This document shows positions 43,082 through 51,916 of a DNA stretch of 64,000 nucleotides, one piece after another. Numbering within the stretch: the stretch's first letter is position 1; each line of letters opens with the position of its first letter. Source of the DNA: Caulobacter soli (lineage in GTDB: Bacteria > Pseudomonadota > Alphaproteobacteria > Caulobacterales > Caulobacteraceae); contig NZ_CP049199.1 in NCBI RefSeq assembly GCF_011045195.1, positions 930,001 to 994,000 on the forward strand. The letters run 5' to 3'. The notes beneath the pieces were generated by a model that saw only the letters and a program-made list of their open reading frames with translations, was not told where the DNA came from and did no database searches. The translations under genes and the position numbers were made by a program.

Positions 43082-44095
43082 ATGAGCGCCCCGTATCCTG
43101 GCCCCGTCCTCGTCTACGCCCCCGATCGCGGGATCGGCGACCTGATGTGGCATCTGCCGACGTTTCGGGCGATCGCCGCGACCACGCCGGAGGGCCAGGT
43201 CGTGCTGGCCGCGCGGCCGTCGAGCCGGGCCGCCGAGGTGCTGGCCGTCGAACCGACGATCGCCGGTGTCGTCTACGCCCGCCACTTCACCGGAACGCTG
43301 AAGGGCGTGAAGGAGGTGCTCGACTTCTGGCGCATCTGCCGCGAGGTGAAGCCGCGCGCGGTGTGGATCCTGGAGAAGATCGGTCGTCCCGCCCAGGCCG
43401 CCTGGCTGGCTGGCGTGCCCGAGCGGCGCGGCTTTGGCCTGGGCCACAAGAGCCAGGAGCAATGGCTGCAAGGGCCGTTCCTGCCCAAGGCCATGCGGCC
43501 GGACCATCGCCTGGACAAGCTGGCGGCCTTCGAGGCCCTGAACGGCCTGAGGGTCGACAGTCGCGAGCCCGGCCTGTTGCTCGACCCCAAGGCCGTGGCC
43601 GCCGTCAAGGCGCGGTTCGGCGAGCGTCCCGGTCCGTGGCTGGTGCTGGGCGTCGGGGCTAGCGAGCCGGCCCGCACCTGGCCCGCCGAGCGCTTCGCCG
43701 CCGTGTCGACGGCCCTGGCCGACCTGTTCCCGACCGTGTTCTGGCTGGGCGGCCCCAACGACGCCCCGCGCCTGAAGCCCACGCTTGAAGCCCAGCCTTC
43801 GGGGCGCGACGTCCTGGCCTGCGACCTGCCGCTGGACCAAGCCGCCGCCCTGATCGCCCTGTCGGCCGGGTTCCTGGGCAACGACTCGGGGCCGCTGAAC
43901 GTCGCCGCCTCGGTCGGTCGCCCAGCCATCGGCCTGATGGGCGCCAGCCCCGTGCCGGCCTATTCCAGCTGGCTGTCGCGCCTCGACGGCGGGGCGGGGC
44001 GAATCGCCGATATTTCGATCGACCAGGCGATAAAGGCTGTTCGAACGCGGTTCACCGAAGAGGCCTGGGCCAACCGCGACATCCCGGCGGCTTGA
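43082..44095 (+). CDS. Family-9 glycosyltransferase (heptosyltransferase-like)
   Basis: The 337-residue protein has the GT9 pattern: an N-terminal half with DRGIGDLMWHLPTFRAI and a C-terminal half with LVLGVGASEPARTWPAERFA, WLGGPND and FLGNDSGPLNVAASVGRP, the nucleotide-sugar site. Such enzymes add heptose or related sugars to lipopolysaccharide core. The exact sugar is not evident. Confidence 0.85.
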   Translation: MSAPYPGPVLVYAPDRGIGDLMWHLPTFRAIAATTPEGQVVLAARPSSRAAEVLAVEPTIAGVVYARHFTGTLKGVKEVLDFWRICREVKPRAVWILEKIGRPAQAAWLAGVPERRGFGLGHKSQEQWLQGPFLPKAMRPDHRLDKLAAFEALNGLRVDSREPGLLLDPKAVAAVKARFGERPGPWLVLGVGASEPARTWPAERFAAVSTALADLFPTVFWLGGPNDAPRLKPTLEAQPSGRDVLACDLPLDQAAALIALSAGFLGNDSGPLNVAASVGRPAIGLMGASPVPAYSSWLSRLDGGAGRIADISIDQAIKAVRTRFTEEAWANRDIPAA

Positions 44096-44100
44096 GCCTG

Positions 44101-44134
44101 AGCCCCGCACGTTGTAAGCGGCGGGGCGTTTTTT
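44101..44134 (+). terminator. Rho-independent terminator
   Basis: A GCCCCGC/GCGGGGC stem is followed by TTTTTT, just after the glycosyltransferase stop. Confidence 0.9.
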
Positions 44135-44155
44135 AATTCCACCTAGGAAACTGAC

Positions 44156-44386
44156 ATGGCCGGCGACTATCACCGCGGTGAGATGGACATCCACGAACAG
44201 TCCGCGACCTTCGAAGCCTTTGGCAAGATGACCAAGTGGGGTTCGCTGGCCATCGCCGTCCTGCTGCTGACGATCACCCTGTGGTTCTGCACCTCGGCCG
44301 GCTTCATCGGCGGCGTGATTCCCGGCATCGTGCTGGCGGTACTGGGCGTGGTGTTCCTGCGCGAAAAGCCCGCCTCCGCCCACTGA
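44156..44386 (+). CDS. aa3-type cytochrome c oxidase subunit IV
   Basis: The 76-residue product is a small protein with a polar N-terminus (DYHRGEMDIHEQSATFEAFGKMTKWG) and one or two membrane helices (AIAVLLLTITLWFC and GGVIPGIVLAVLGVVFL), matching alphaproteobacterial aa3 oxidase subunit IV. It would associate with the terminal oxidase in the inner membrane. The main oxidase genes are not in the window. Confidence 0.75.
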   Translation: MAGDYHRGEMDIHEQSATFEAFGKMTKWGSLAIAVLLLTITLWFCTSAGFIGGVIPGIVLAVLGVVFLREKPASAH

Positions 44387-44512
44387 CACCGGTAGACATC
44401 GGTATTTTTTTGCCTCTGCCGCGAGCGTAAGGCTCGACATCGGGCAAGAACATCCCCTAGAGAGACGCGCAAGCTTGTCTAAGCAAACAGCGCTCTTGGG
44501 AGGGGTATGCCG

Positions 44513-45649
44513 ATGGCCGTTATCGCCGTCACGAAAGAGACCCGCGGTGGTGAAACCCGGGTCGCGGCCACGCCCGAGACCGTGAAGAAGCTGGCCGCGG
44601 CCGGCTTCTCGGTCGTGGTCGAGGCCGGGGCGGGGACTGCTGCCTCGTATCCGGACGCCGACTACGAGGCGGCCGGGGCCAAGCTGGCCAAGACGGCGAA
44701 AGAGGCCCTGAAGGACGCCGACGTCCTGTTCAAGGTCCGCGCGCCCGAAGCCGCCGAGATCGCCGCCCTGAAGAAGGGCGCGATCGTCGCGGCCGCGCTC
44801 AATCCGCACCAGGACAAGGACACGCTGAACGCCCTGGCCAAGGCCGGCGCCAGCGCCCTGGCCATGGAATTCATCCCGCGCATCACCCGGGCCCAGGTGA
44901 TGGACATGCTGTCCTCGCAAGCCAATCTCGGCGGCTATCGCGCCGTGATCGAGGCGGCCGAAGCCTATGGCAAGGCCCTGCCGATGATGATGACCGCCGC
45001 CGGCACCGTCGCCGCGGCCAAGGTCTTCGTGATGGGCGTGGGCGTGGCTGGCCTGCAGGCCATCGCCACCGCCCGCCGCCTGGGCGCGGTGGTCACCGCC
45101 ACCGACGTGCGTCCGGCCACCAAGGAACAGGTCGAGTCGCTGGGCGCCAAGTTCCTGGCCGTCGAGGACGAAGAGTTCAAGAACGCCCAGACCGCCGGCG
45201 GCTACGCCAAGGAAATGTCTAAGGAATACCAGGCCAAGCAGGCCGAGCTGGTCTCCACGCACATCGCCAAGCAGGACATCGTCATCACCACGGCCCTGAT
45301 CCCGGGCCGCCCGGCGCCGCGGCTGGTCTCGGCCGCCCAGGTGGCCTCGATGAAGCCTGGCTCGGTGCTGGTCGACATGGCCATCGAGGCCGGCGGCAAC
45401 GTCGAGGGCGGCAAGCTGGGCGAGGTTCTGACCACGGCCAACGGCGTCAAGATCCTGGGCATCCCCAACCTGCCCGGCCGCATCGCCACCGACGCCAGCG
45501 CGCTCTACGCCCGCAACCTCTTCGCCCTGTCGAGCCTGTTCCTGAACAAGGAGGGCGCCTTCGCCCCCGACTTCGAGGACGAGATCCTCAAGGCGGCCCT
45601 GGTCACCCAGGGCGGGGCTGTTGTGCATCCGAGCCTGCAGGCCGGCTAA
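44513..45649 (+). CDS. pntAA: NAD(P) transhydrogenase alpha-1 subunit (domain I)
   Basis: Transhydrogenase couples proton entry to hydride transfer between NADH and NADP. This 378-residue soluble subunit has the NAD-binding domain: VTKETRGGETRVAATP at the start, the Rossmann fold VFVMGVGVAGLQAIATARRLGA and the mobile-loop region. The length fits the split alpha-1 form. ATG 44513 is preferred to 44507 because of spacing to GGGAGGGG. The operon continues with pntAB and pntB. Confidence 0.92.
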   Translation: MAVIAVTKETRGGETRVAATPETVKKLAAAGFSVVVEAGAGTAASYPDADYEAAGAKLAKTAKEALKDADVLFKVRAPEAAEIAALKKGAIVAAALNPHQDKDTLNALAKAGASALAMEFIPRITRAQVMDMLSSQANLGGYRAVIEAAEAYGKALPMMMTAAGTVAAAKVFVMGVGVAGLQAIATARRLGAVVTATDVRPATKEQVESLGAKFLAVEDEEFKNAQTAGGYAKEMSKEYQAKQAELVSTHIAKQDIVITTALIPGRPAPRLVSAAQVASMKPGSVLVDMAIEAGGNVEGGKLGEVLTTANGVKILGIPNLPGRIATDASALYARNLFALSSLFLNKEGAFAPDFEDEILKAALVTQGGAVVHPSLQAG

Positions 45650-45665
45650 CTCACTGCGTGAAACC

Positions 45666-45752
45666 TCGTGCTTCGACAGGCTCGGCATGAGGTTTCAGGG
45701 AAAGGGCGGTTCATTCCGCCCTCATCCTGAGCTTGTCGAAGGAGAGGGCGGC
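45666..45752. repeat. Inverted intergenic repeat pair, family C, inside the pnt operon
   Basis: CTTCGACAGGCTCGGCATGAGG at 45670 faces CCTCATCCTGAGCTTGTCGAAGG at 45720-45742. It lies between pntAA and pntAB, so the polycistronic transcript would carry a long stem. Confidence 0.8.
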
Positions 45753-45781
45753 CGCACCGCCACTCAGCAGAGGGATTAAAG

Positions 45782-46117
45782 ATGGAAGCCGTCGACCCCA
45801 CCGTGTTCCGCCTGGCGATCTTCGTGCTCGCCATCTTCGTCGGTTATTATGTCGTCTGGAGCGTGACGCCCGCCCTGCACACCCCGCTGATGGCCGTGAC
45901 CAACGCCATCTCGTCGGTGATCATCGTCGGCGCCCTGCTGGCGGCGGCGGCCCACGGGGCCAACAGCGACCTGTCGGGCGGCACGGTCGCGGCCTCGACC
46001 TGGATCTCCAAGGGGGCCGGCGCCATCGCCGCCGCCTTCGCCGCGGTCAACATCTTCGGCGGCTTCCTGGTCACCAACCGGATGCTGGCCATGTATAAGA
46101 AAAAAGAGAAGAAATAG
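45782..46117 (+). CDS. pntAB: NAD(P) transhydrogenase alpha-2 subunit (membrane)
   Basis: The 111-residue subunit has three hydrophobic segments ([60 protein letters not shown]) typical of the PntAB part of domain II and ends in a basic tail (MYKKKEKK). It forms the proton channel with PntB. Confidence 0.92.
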   Translation: MEAVDPTVFRLAIFVLAIFVGYYVVWSVTPALHTPLMAVTNAISSVIIVGALLAAAAHGANSDLSGGTVAASTWISKGAGAIAAAFAAVNIFGGFLVTNRMLAMYKKKEKK

Positions 46118-46145
46118 GCGCGAAGGCAGGGGGAGCCTTCGGGCG

Positions 46146-47036
46146 ATGTTCAGCGCCATCAAGCGCATGGCCGGTCGAACCGACGCCCTCAAGCGCATCG
46201 CGCTCGAGCGGTGGTGGGACGAGCTGCGCGCTTCGCCCAGGGCTCAAGAGCCCGGGCGGCTGATCGCCCATGGCCGCAAGACCTACAGCCAGAACGACGA
46301 GGACGGCATCGTCCTGGAGATCTTCAACCGCATCGGCGAGAGCGACCGGCGCTTCATCGAGTTCGGCGTCCAGGCCGGGGTGGAGTGCAACACCGCCCTG
46401 CTGCTGATGGCCGGCTGGAGCGGCCTGTGGCTGGACGGCTCGGACAAGTATGTCGAGGCGGCCAAGGGTCACCACGCCGTCGCCGTGGGTCAGGGCCGGC
46501 TGAGCATCCAGAAGGCCTTCGTCACCGTGCGGAACATCGACGACCTGCTGGGCGCCTGGGCCGGCGGGACCGCCGCCAAGCCCGCCAGCGTTGACCTGCT
46601 GTCGATCGACATCGACGGCAACGACTACTGGGTCTGGGAGGCGATCACCGCGGTGCGTCCGCGCGTCGTGATCATCGAGTACAACGCCGCCTATCCGCCG
46701 CCCGTCGCCTTCGTCGCCGAATACAAGGCCGACCGGGTTTGGGACGGCGGCAATTATCACAGCGCCAGCCTCTCCAGCCTGGAGGCCCTGGGCCGCGCCA
46801 AGGGCTACGCCCTGGTCGCGTGCAATCTCTCCGGCGCCAACGCCTTCTTCGTGCGCGAGGACGAACTGACCGGCTCCGACGGCCAGCCCCGCTTCGCCGC
46901 GCCGTACTCGGCGGCCAACCACTACGAGCCGCCGCGCTACGACCTCTCCGGCCTGTCTTCAGGCCATCCGCCTCGGTTCGGCGTCAACGCCGCGCCGACG
47001 ATTTCCTCTTCGCCGCTCTTGGGGGCCAAGACCTGA
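46146..47036 (+). CDS. Methyltransferase-like protein inside the pnt operon
   Basis: The 296-residue protein has a SAM-type pattern: SQNDEDGIVLEIFNRIG, then FIEFGVQAGVECNTALLL as glycine-poor motif I, WLDGSDKYVEAA, and LLSIDIDGNDYWVWEA as an FkbM-like core. FkbM-type enzymes often modify sugars or lipids. It lies between pntAB and pntB with 28 and 1 base gaps, so it is probably co-transcribed. No link to transhydrogenase function is known to me. Confidence 0.65.
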   Translation: MFSAIKRMAGRTDALKRIALERWWDELRASPRAQEPGRLIAHGRKTYSQNDEDGIVLEIFNRIGESDRRFIEFGVQAGVECNTALLLMAGWSGLWLDGSDKYVEAAKGHHAVAVGQGRLSIQKAFVTVRNIDDLLGAWAGGTAAKPASVDLLSIDIDGNDYWVWEAITAVRPRVVIIEYNAAYPPPVAFVAEYKADRVWDGGNYHSASLSSLEALGRAKGYALVACNLSGANAFFVREDELTGSDGQPRFAAPYSAANHYEPPRYDLSGLSSGHPPRFGVNAAPTISSSPLLGAKT

Positions 47037-47037
47037 C

Positions 47038-48456
47038 ATGAACGCCAATCTCGCCGCCATCCTCTACATCGTGTCCGGGGTGCTCTTCATCCTGGCGCTG
47101 CGCGGGCTGTCCAGCCCGGTGACCAGCCAGGCGGGCAACCGCAACGGCATGATCGGCATGGCCATCGCCGTGCTGACCACCCTGGCCACGCTCTGGAAAC
47201 AGGGCGCGCTGGATCCCGTGACCATCGGCCTGATCCTGGGCGGCATCGCCGTCGGCGGCACGGTGGGGGCGGTGATCGCCCGCAAGGTGGCCATGACCTC
47301 GATGCCGCAACTGGTGGCGGCCTTCCACAGCCTGGTCGGCATGGCCGCCTGTCTGGTGGCCGTGGCGGCGATCTACACCCCGGCTGCCTACGGCATCCTG
47401 GGCGACAACGGCCAGGTGCACCTCAACAGCCTGATCGAACTGTCGCTGGGCCTGGCCATCGGCGCGATCACCTTCACCGGTTCGGTCATCGCCTTCGCCA
47501 AGCTGAACGGCAACATGGGCGGCGCGCCGATCCTGCTGCCGGCCCGCCACCTGCTGAACATCGTCATCGCCCTGGCCATCGTCGCCCTGGTGGTGGTGCT
47601 GGTCCTCAGCGGCGGCCACGCGATCTGGGCGTTCTGGGGCATCTTCGCCCTGGCCCTGCTGATCGGCGTCACCCTGATCATCCCGATCGGCGGCGCCGAC
47701 ATGCCGGTCGTCGTCTCGATGCTCAACAGCTATTCGGGCTGGGCCGCCGCGGCCCTGGGCTTCACCCTGGAAAACACCACCCTGATCATCACCGGCGCCC
47801 TGGTGGGTTCGTCGGGCGCGATCCTGTCCTACATCATGTGCAAGGGCATGAACCGCAGCTTCATCTCGGTGATCCTGGGCGGCTTCGGCGCGACCGACGC
47901 GGTCGCCGGCCCTGGCGGCAAGGTCGAGAGCCGTCCCGTCAAGCAGGGGTCGGCCGACGACGCGGCCTTCATCATGAAGAACGCGTCCAAGGTGATCATC
48001 GTCCCCGGCTACGGCATGGCCGTGTCGCAAGCCCAGCACGCCCTGCGCGAAATGGCCGACAAGCTGAAGGAAGAGGGCGTGGAGGTGAAGTACGCCATCC
48101 ACCCCGTCGCCGGCCGCATGCCGGGCCACATGAACGTCCTGCTGGCCGAAGCCAACGTGCCCTATGACGAGGTGTTCGAGCTGGAGGACATCAACAGCGA
48201 GTTCTCGACCGCCGACGTGGCCTTCGTGATCGGCGCCAACGACGTCACCAACCCGGCCGCCAAGACCGACCCGACCAGCGCCATCTACGGCATGCCGATC
48301 CTGGACGTCGAAAAGGCCCGCACCGTGCTGTTCATCAAGCGCGGCATGAGCAGCGGCTATGCCGGCGTCGAGAACGAGCTGTTCTTCCGCGACAACACCA
48401 TGATGCTGTTCGGCGACGCCAAGAAGATGGTCGAAGGGATCGTGAAGGGGCTCTAG
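47038..48456 (+). CDS. pntB: NAD(P) transhydrogenase beta subunit
   Basis: The 472-residue subunit has about nine membrane helices (domain II) and a C-terminal NADP-binding domain III with VIIVPGYGMAVSQAQHAL, HPVAGRMPGHMNVLLAEA and FVIGANDVTNPAAK. It completes the proton-translocating transhydrogenase. Confidence 0.93.
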   Translation: MNANLAAILYIVSGVLFILALRGLSSPVTSQAGNRNGMIGMAIAVLTTLATLWKQGALDPVTIGLILGGIAVGGTVGAVIARKVAMTSMPQLVAAFHSLVGMAACLVAVAAIYTPAAYGILGDNGQVHLNSLIELSLGLAIGAITFTGSVIAFAKLNGNMGGAPILLPARHLLNIVIALAIVALVVVLVLSGGHAIWAFWGIFALALLIGVTLIIPIGGADMPVVVSMLNSYSGWAAAALGFTLENTTLIITGALVGSSGAILSYIMCKGMNRSFISVILGGFGATDAVAGPGGKVESRPVKQGSADDAAFIMKNASKVIIVPGYGMAVSQAQHALREMADKLKEEGVEVKYAIHPVAGRMPGHMNVLLAEANVPYDEVFELEDINSEFSTADVAFVIGANDVTNPAAKTDPTSAIYGMPILDVEKARTVLFIKRGMSSGYAGVENELFFRDNTMMLFGDAKKMVEGIVKGL

Positions 48457-48485
48457 GGCTTCGATCTTAACGCCAGAAAAGAAGA

Positions 48486-48515
48486 GGCCCCGGACGTTTC
48501 CGTCCGGGGCCTTTT
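48486..48515. terminator. Bidirectional rho-independent terminator
   Basis: An 11-bp GGCCCCGGACG stem with a 4-base loop is followed by TTTT on the plus strand and CTCTTCTTTT on the minus strand, between convergent pntB and the UrcA gene. Confidence 0.88.
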
Positions 48516-48538
48516 GCTTGTCGGGGTCATGTCGTCGC

Positions 48539-48889
48539 TCAACGGGCGGCGACGGACACCGGGACGGCGCGGGAGGCCATCTGCAGGCCGTGGCGCTGCG
48601 ACTTGGACAGCTGTTCGTTCACCTGCTTGCGGACCGCGACCTTGCAGCCGGCGATCGTGAAGTCGCCGCCGGGATTGCCGTGGACCATCTCGCGGCACAC
48701 CTGCTCGCCGGCGACGTCGACGCGGGCGGCGAATTCGGCGGCGTGGGCGGGGTTGGAGAGGTTCAGGCCCACCAGCGAGATGGTGGCGGTCGGTTCGGCG
48801 GCGTGGGCGGCCTGCAGCAGGCCCAGGGCGGGCACGGCGGCCAGGGTGACGGTGGCCACGGCGGTCAGGCTGGTCATGAACTTACGCAT
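48539..48889 (-). CDS. UrcA-family protein, copy 1
   Basis: The 116-residue product has a signal peptide (MRKFMTSLTAVATVTLAAVPALGLLQAAHAAE) and a short mature domain with two Cys (EQVCREM, IAGCKVA). UrcA proteins are small periplasmic proteins of unknown function. It is followed by copy 2 in tandem; the first 36 residues are almost identical. Confidence 0.75.
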   Translation of the reverse strand: MRKFMTSLTAVATVTLAAVPALGLLQAAHAAEPTATISLVGLNLSNPAHAAEFAARVDVAGEQVCREMVHGNPGGDFTIAGCKVAVRKQVNEQLSKSQRHGLQMASRAVPVSVAAR

Positions 48890-48968
48890 CGGACGTTTCC
48901 TTCTTGAAAGGGCGGCTTGGCGCCCGGGGGCTTGCTGAAAGGCGCTTTCGCGCCGGCGGGGGATCGGT

Positions 48969-49319
48969 TTAGCGGCTGGCCACTTGCACGGAGGCGGCGG
49001 CGGCCGAGCGGCGCAGGTCGGCGCGTTGCGTGGCGGTCAGCTGGCGGTGGGCGGCCAGGCGGACCTGGGTCAGGCAGTCGTCCTGGCGGATGCGCGAACG
49101 CATCTCGCGGCCCGCGACCTGGCGGCAGAGGGCCTGGCCCTGGCTGTCGAGGCGGGTGTTGAAGACGGCCGCCTGGGCGGGGTTGCTCAGGTCCAGATCG
49201 CCGACCTGGATGGTGGCGGTCGGCTCGGCGGCGTGGGCGGCCTGCAGCAGACCCAGGGCGGGCACGGCGGCCATCGTCAGGGTGGCCACGGCGGTCAGGC
49301 TGGTCATGAACTTGCGCAT
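48969..49319 (-). CDS. UrcA-family protein, copy 2
   Basis: The 116-residue product has the same signal peptide as copy 1 and a diverged mature part with two Cys (ALCRQVAG, DDCLTQV). The ATG at 49319 has AGAGGG upstream; a longer frame upstream (to 49568) is an artefact of the open intergenic region. Confidence 0.75.
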   Translation of the reverse strand: MRKFMTSLTAVATLTMAAVPALGLLQAAHAAEPTATIQVGDLDLSNPAQAAVFNTRLDSQGQALCRQVAGREMRSRIRQDDCLTQVRLAAHRQLTATQRADLRRSAAAASVQVASR

Positions 49320-49583
49320 TTGAGTTGTCCCTCTGTCTTGGCGCGTCCCTGCGCCCCATGACCAGAGGTGTACTCTCGTGTTCTCACGAATACTCGTTAC
49401 GTCTCCTTCATGACGTGTAATTAAAGAAGTGTACTGAAAGTAATGTTCTAAACTTCCTGTAATGTTGCGAATGATGATCTGTCGGCTGACTATGGTCATG
49501 CTTGACAAATGGTTAAGGCTCGCCGCCTTTTGGCCGCATGGACGCGGCATAGAGCCTGCCTTCATCATCCCGAAAGGTGACCC
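49320..49583. other. Lower-GC promoter region between UrcA and the M23 peptidase
   Basis: No gene is supported. The region has several AT-rich blocks (for example AATTAAAGAAG near 49418) and should carry divergent promoters for the UrcA genes and the peptidase; a TTGACA at 49502 is one candidate -35. Confidence 0.4.
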
Positions 49584-50423
49584 GTGGGATGGGAGCGCGC
49601 TTGGCGCGGTCTCTTTGGGTCGACCGATCGTCCACGAGGATCGCTCTTGTCGTCACGAGTCCTGGCCGCAACGTCGTCTCCCTATTCGCTGGCCGCGTTC
49701 GCCGCCGTCGGTGGCGCGATCGTGGTCTGGGGCGCGATCAACGCCGTCACGGCCATCGACGTGATGAACGCCGGCGCGCAGCCGCCGCCCCCCGCCGTGG
49801 CCCCCGTCACCGCGCCCGAGCCGCCGCCCCCGCCGCCGCCCGCCTTCGTCTTCGACGCCCCGCTGCCGGGCCGGGTGATCAATTCGCCGTTCGGTCTGCG
49901 CCAGATGCCTTGGGAAGAGAACGGCCGCCTGCACGAGGGCGTCGACATCGCCGCCCCGGCCGGCGCGCCCGTCCACGTGGCCACCGACGGCATCGTGATG
50001 CGCAGCGGCGTGTCGTCGACCTACGGCCGTTTCGTCGAGGTGGCGCACAAGGACGGCTTCCGCACCTTCTACGCCCACCTGGGCCGCGACGCGGGCCTCA
50101 AGCGCGGGACCTACGTCAAGCGCGGGACCACCGTGGCCTATGTCGGGAACAGCGGCCGCTCGACCGGCTCGCACCTGCATTTCGAGCTGCGCAACAAGGC
50201 TGGCAAGCCGCTGAACCCGGCGCTGTTCATGGGCAAGACCTTCGCCGAGAAGGACGACCTGCCGCTGAAGGCCGCCGCCAAGGTGGGCCGCAAGGTGCGT
50301 CTGGCCCAGGTGTCCAAGTGGCCCGACGGCGTGAAGAGCAAAATGGCGGCCAACGGCGAGGGCGTGGTCACCCGCGTCAAGGGCGGCCGTGTCCGCGTGC
50401 GGATCAACGTGGTCGACGGCTAG
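49584..50423 (+). CDS. M23-family peptidoglycan peptidase
   Basis: The 279-residue protein has an N-terminal signal-anchor (YSLAAFAAVGGAIVVWGAINAV), a Pro-rich linker, then the M23 zinc domain with HEGVDIAAPAGAPV and HLHFELRNKAGKPLNP, the conserved His/Asp and HxH metal sites. It may cut cross-links or act as an activator, depending on the active site, which looks intact. The GTG at 49584 follows AAAGG. Confidence 0.82.
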   Translation: MGWERAWRGLFGSTDRPRGSLLSSRVLAATSSPYSLAAFAAVGGAIVVWGAINAVTAIDVMNAGAQPPPPAVAPVTAPEPPPPPPPAFVFDAPLPGRVINSPFGLRQMPWEENGRLHEGVDIAAPAGAPVHVATDGIVMRSGVSSTYGRFVEVAHKDGFRTFYAHLGRDAGLKRGTYVKRGTTVAYVGNSGRSTGSHLHFELRNKAGKPLNPALFMGKTFAEKDDLPLKAAAKVGRKVRLAQVSKWPDGVKSKMAANGEGVVTRVKGGRVRVRINVVDG

Positions 50424-50510
50424 GGCTCGTCTTTTGGGCGCCTGGGGCCTGCACCGGTTTTCCACAGGGCCGTCACTCGACGGACACCGACGCTCGGCTA
50501 CAGTGGCCGC

Positions 50511-51452
50511 ATGCTCAGATATGTCGGACGCGCCGTTGCCGGATTCGCTCTTTTCATTCTCTCGTTCGTCGCCGTGGGCGGCTTGATGTCGGCGGCGGGG
50601 CATCCCGTGCCGCGGGGCAAGATGGTCGACATCGGCGAGGGGCGAAGCTTGCGCCTGGTCTGTGAGGGGCCTTCCAGCGACCGTCCGCTGGTCTGGCTGG
50701 AGGCGGGCGCCTTCGGCTTCGCCGCCGACTGGGGCGCGACCCAGGAGGCCCTGGCGAAGGCCGGCTGGCGCTCCTGCGCCTACGACCGGGCCGGCATGGG
50801 CTTCTCACCGCCTGGGCCCGCGCCGCGCGACGGCCTGGCCATCGTCGGCGACTTCGAGAAGCTGGTCGCGGCCTCGGGCGAAAAGGCGCCCTTCATCCTG
50901 GTCGGTCACTCGATGGCCGGCCTGCGCTTGCGCGAATACGCCGGACGCAATCCGGGTCAGGTGGCCGGTCTGGTGCTGGTCGACGCCGCGACCGCCGATG
51001 CGTCGGAGACCGAGGCGTTCAAGCCGTTCATCGAGGCCTTCTCCACCGCCTCGCGCTGGGCGGCGCGGGGAGCCTCGCTGGGGCTCTACAAGCCGCTGGT
51101 CTATACCGGCCTGGGCGACAAGATCGGCTTGCCGCCGGCCGCAAAGGCCGAGAAGCGCTGGGCCTTCGCCAATGGCCGCCACAACCGCACCTCGGCCGCC
51201 GAGGTCGAGCTGTGGTCGCGGTCGGCCGATCAGGCGGTCGCCGTGCCGGCCTATGATCCGAACTGGCCGGTGGCCGTGGTCACCGCCGGACCGGTCAAGG
51301 GCCGCGAGAAGCGCAAGGCCATGCAGGCCGCCCCGGCCGAGCGGTCCAAGCGCGGCTATGTGGACCACGTGGAAGCCGCGACCCATACGCGGCTGCTGGG
51401 CGAGCAGTTCGCCTCGCACATCGTCAAGGCAGTGGAGTTCGTGGGCGGCTAG
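50511..51452 (+). CDS. Alpha/beta-hydrolase with N-terminal membrane anchor
   Basis: The 313-residue protein starts with a hydrophobic segment (ALFILSFVAVGGLM), then the fold motifs LVWLEAGAFGFAADWG, the nucleophile elbow LVGHSMAGL and the terminal His in EAATHTRLL. It probably acts outside the cytoplasm on an ester or amide. The substrate is unknown. Confidence 0.75.
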   Translation: MLRYVGRAVAGFALFILSFVAVGGLMSAAGHPVPRGKMVDIGEGRSLRLVCEGPSSDRPLVWLEAGAFGFAADWGATQEALAKAGWRSCAYDRAGMGFSPPGPAPRDGLAIVGDFEKLVAASGEKAPFILVGHSMAGLRLREYAGRNPGQVAGLVLVDAATADASETEAFKPFIEAFSTASRWAARGASLGLYKPLVYTGLGDKIGLPPAAKAEKRWAFANGRHNRTSAAEVELWSRSADQAVAVPAYDPNWPVAVVTAGPVKGREKRKAMQAAPAERSKRGYVDHVEAATHTRLLGEQFASHIVKAVEFVGG

Positions 51453-51459
51453 CCCTTGC

Positions 51460-51562
51460 CCCCTACGGACCGCTTCGCGGTCGTCTTCCCCCGGAGGGGG
51501 AAGAGCGCTCCGCCCCCTCGCCGCGACAGACCGCGTAGCGGTCAGGTGGGGGCAAGTGGGTG
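51460..51562. repeat. Inverted intergenic repeat pair, family B
   Basis: TTGCCCCC(TACGG)ACCGCTTCGCGGTC and CAGACCGCGTAGCGGTCAGGTGGGGGCAAG face each other between the hydrolase and rpsU terminator, with an internal CTTCCCCC...GGGGGAAG hairpin. Related copies occur at 57221-57276 and 62560-62700. Confidence 0.75.
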
Positions 51563-51587
51563 AGCCGCCGACCTAACAGGCAAAACA

Positions 51588-51625
51588 AAACCCGCCCGGA
51601 TCGCTCCGGGCGGGTTTGTTGTTTC
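51588..51625. terminator. Bidirectional terminator of rpsU
   Basis: A 13-bp AACCCGCCCGGA stem with a 4-base loop has TTTTGTTTTG on the minus strand and TTTGTTGTTT on the plus strand. Confidence 0.9.
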
Positions 51626-51646
51626 CAGAACCCTGGAAAGCGTCGC

Positions 51647-51916
51647 TTAACGCGCGCCGGCCGGCTTCTTCGGCATCGGCAGCAGGCCTTCGCGCTGAGC
51701 GCGCTTGCGGGCCAGCTTGCGGGCGCGGCGGACAGCTTCGGCCTTTTGACGGGCGCGCTTTTCCGACGGCTTCTCATAGTGCACGTGCCGCTTCATTTCG
51801 CGGAACGAGCCTTCGCGTTGCATCTTCTTCTTCAGGGCCTTCAGGGCCTGATCGACGTTGTTGTCGCGGACGAAAATCTGGACCAGGGGTCTCTCTCCAT
51901 TCGACGGCCCGACCAT
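51647..51916 (-). CDS. rpsU: 30S ribosomal protein S21
   Basis: The S21 pattern is clear: [28 protein letters not shown], then a basic tail ([25 protein letters not shown]). The annotated 89-residue reading begins with an ATG at 51916 (11 extra residues). S21 normally begins [11 protein letters not shown], and the codon there is CTG, preceded by GGAGAGAGACCC. The true start may therefore be the CTG at 51886 or the ATG at 51916. Confidence 0.9.
   Translation of the reverse strand: MVGPSNGERPLVQIFVRDNNVDQALKALKKKMQREGSFREMKRHVHYEKPSEKRARQKAEAVRRARKLARKRAQREGLLPMPKKPAGAR

Noticed and set aside
42482..45688. Very long open frame on the minus strand (1068 codons)
   Set aside because: It runs antisense to four well-supported plus-strand genes (42524-45649, including pntAA) and has the His/Gly/Gln/Arg-rich composition typical of antisense frames in GC-rich DNA.
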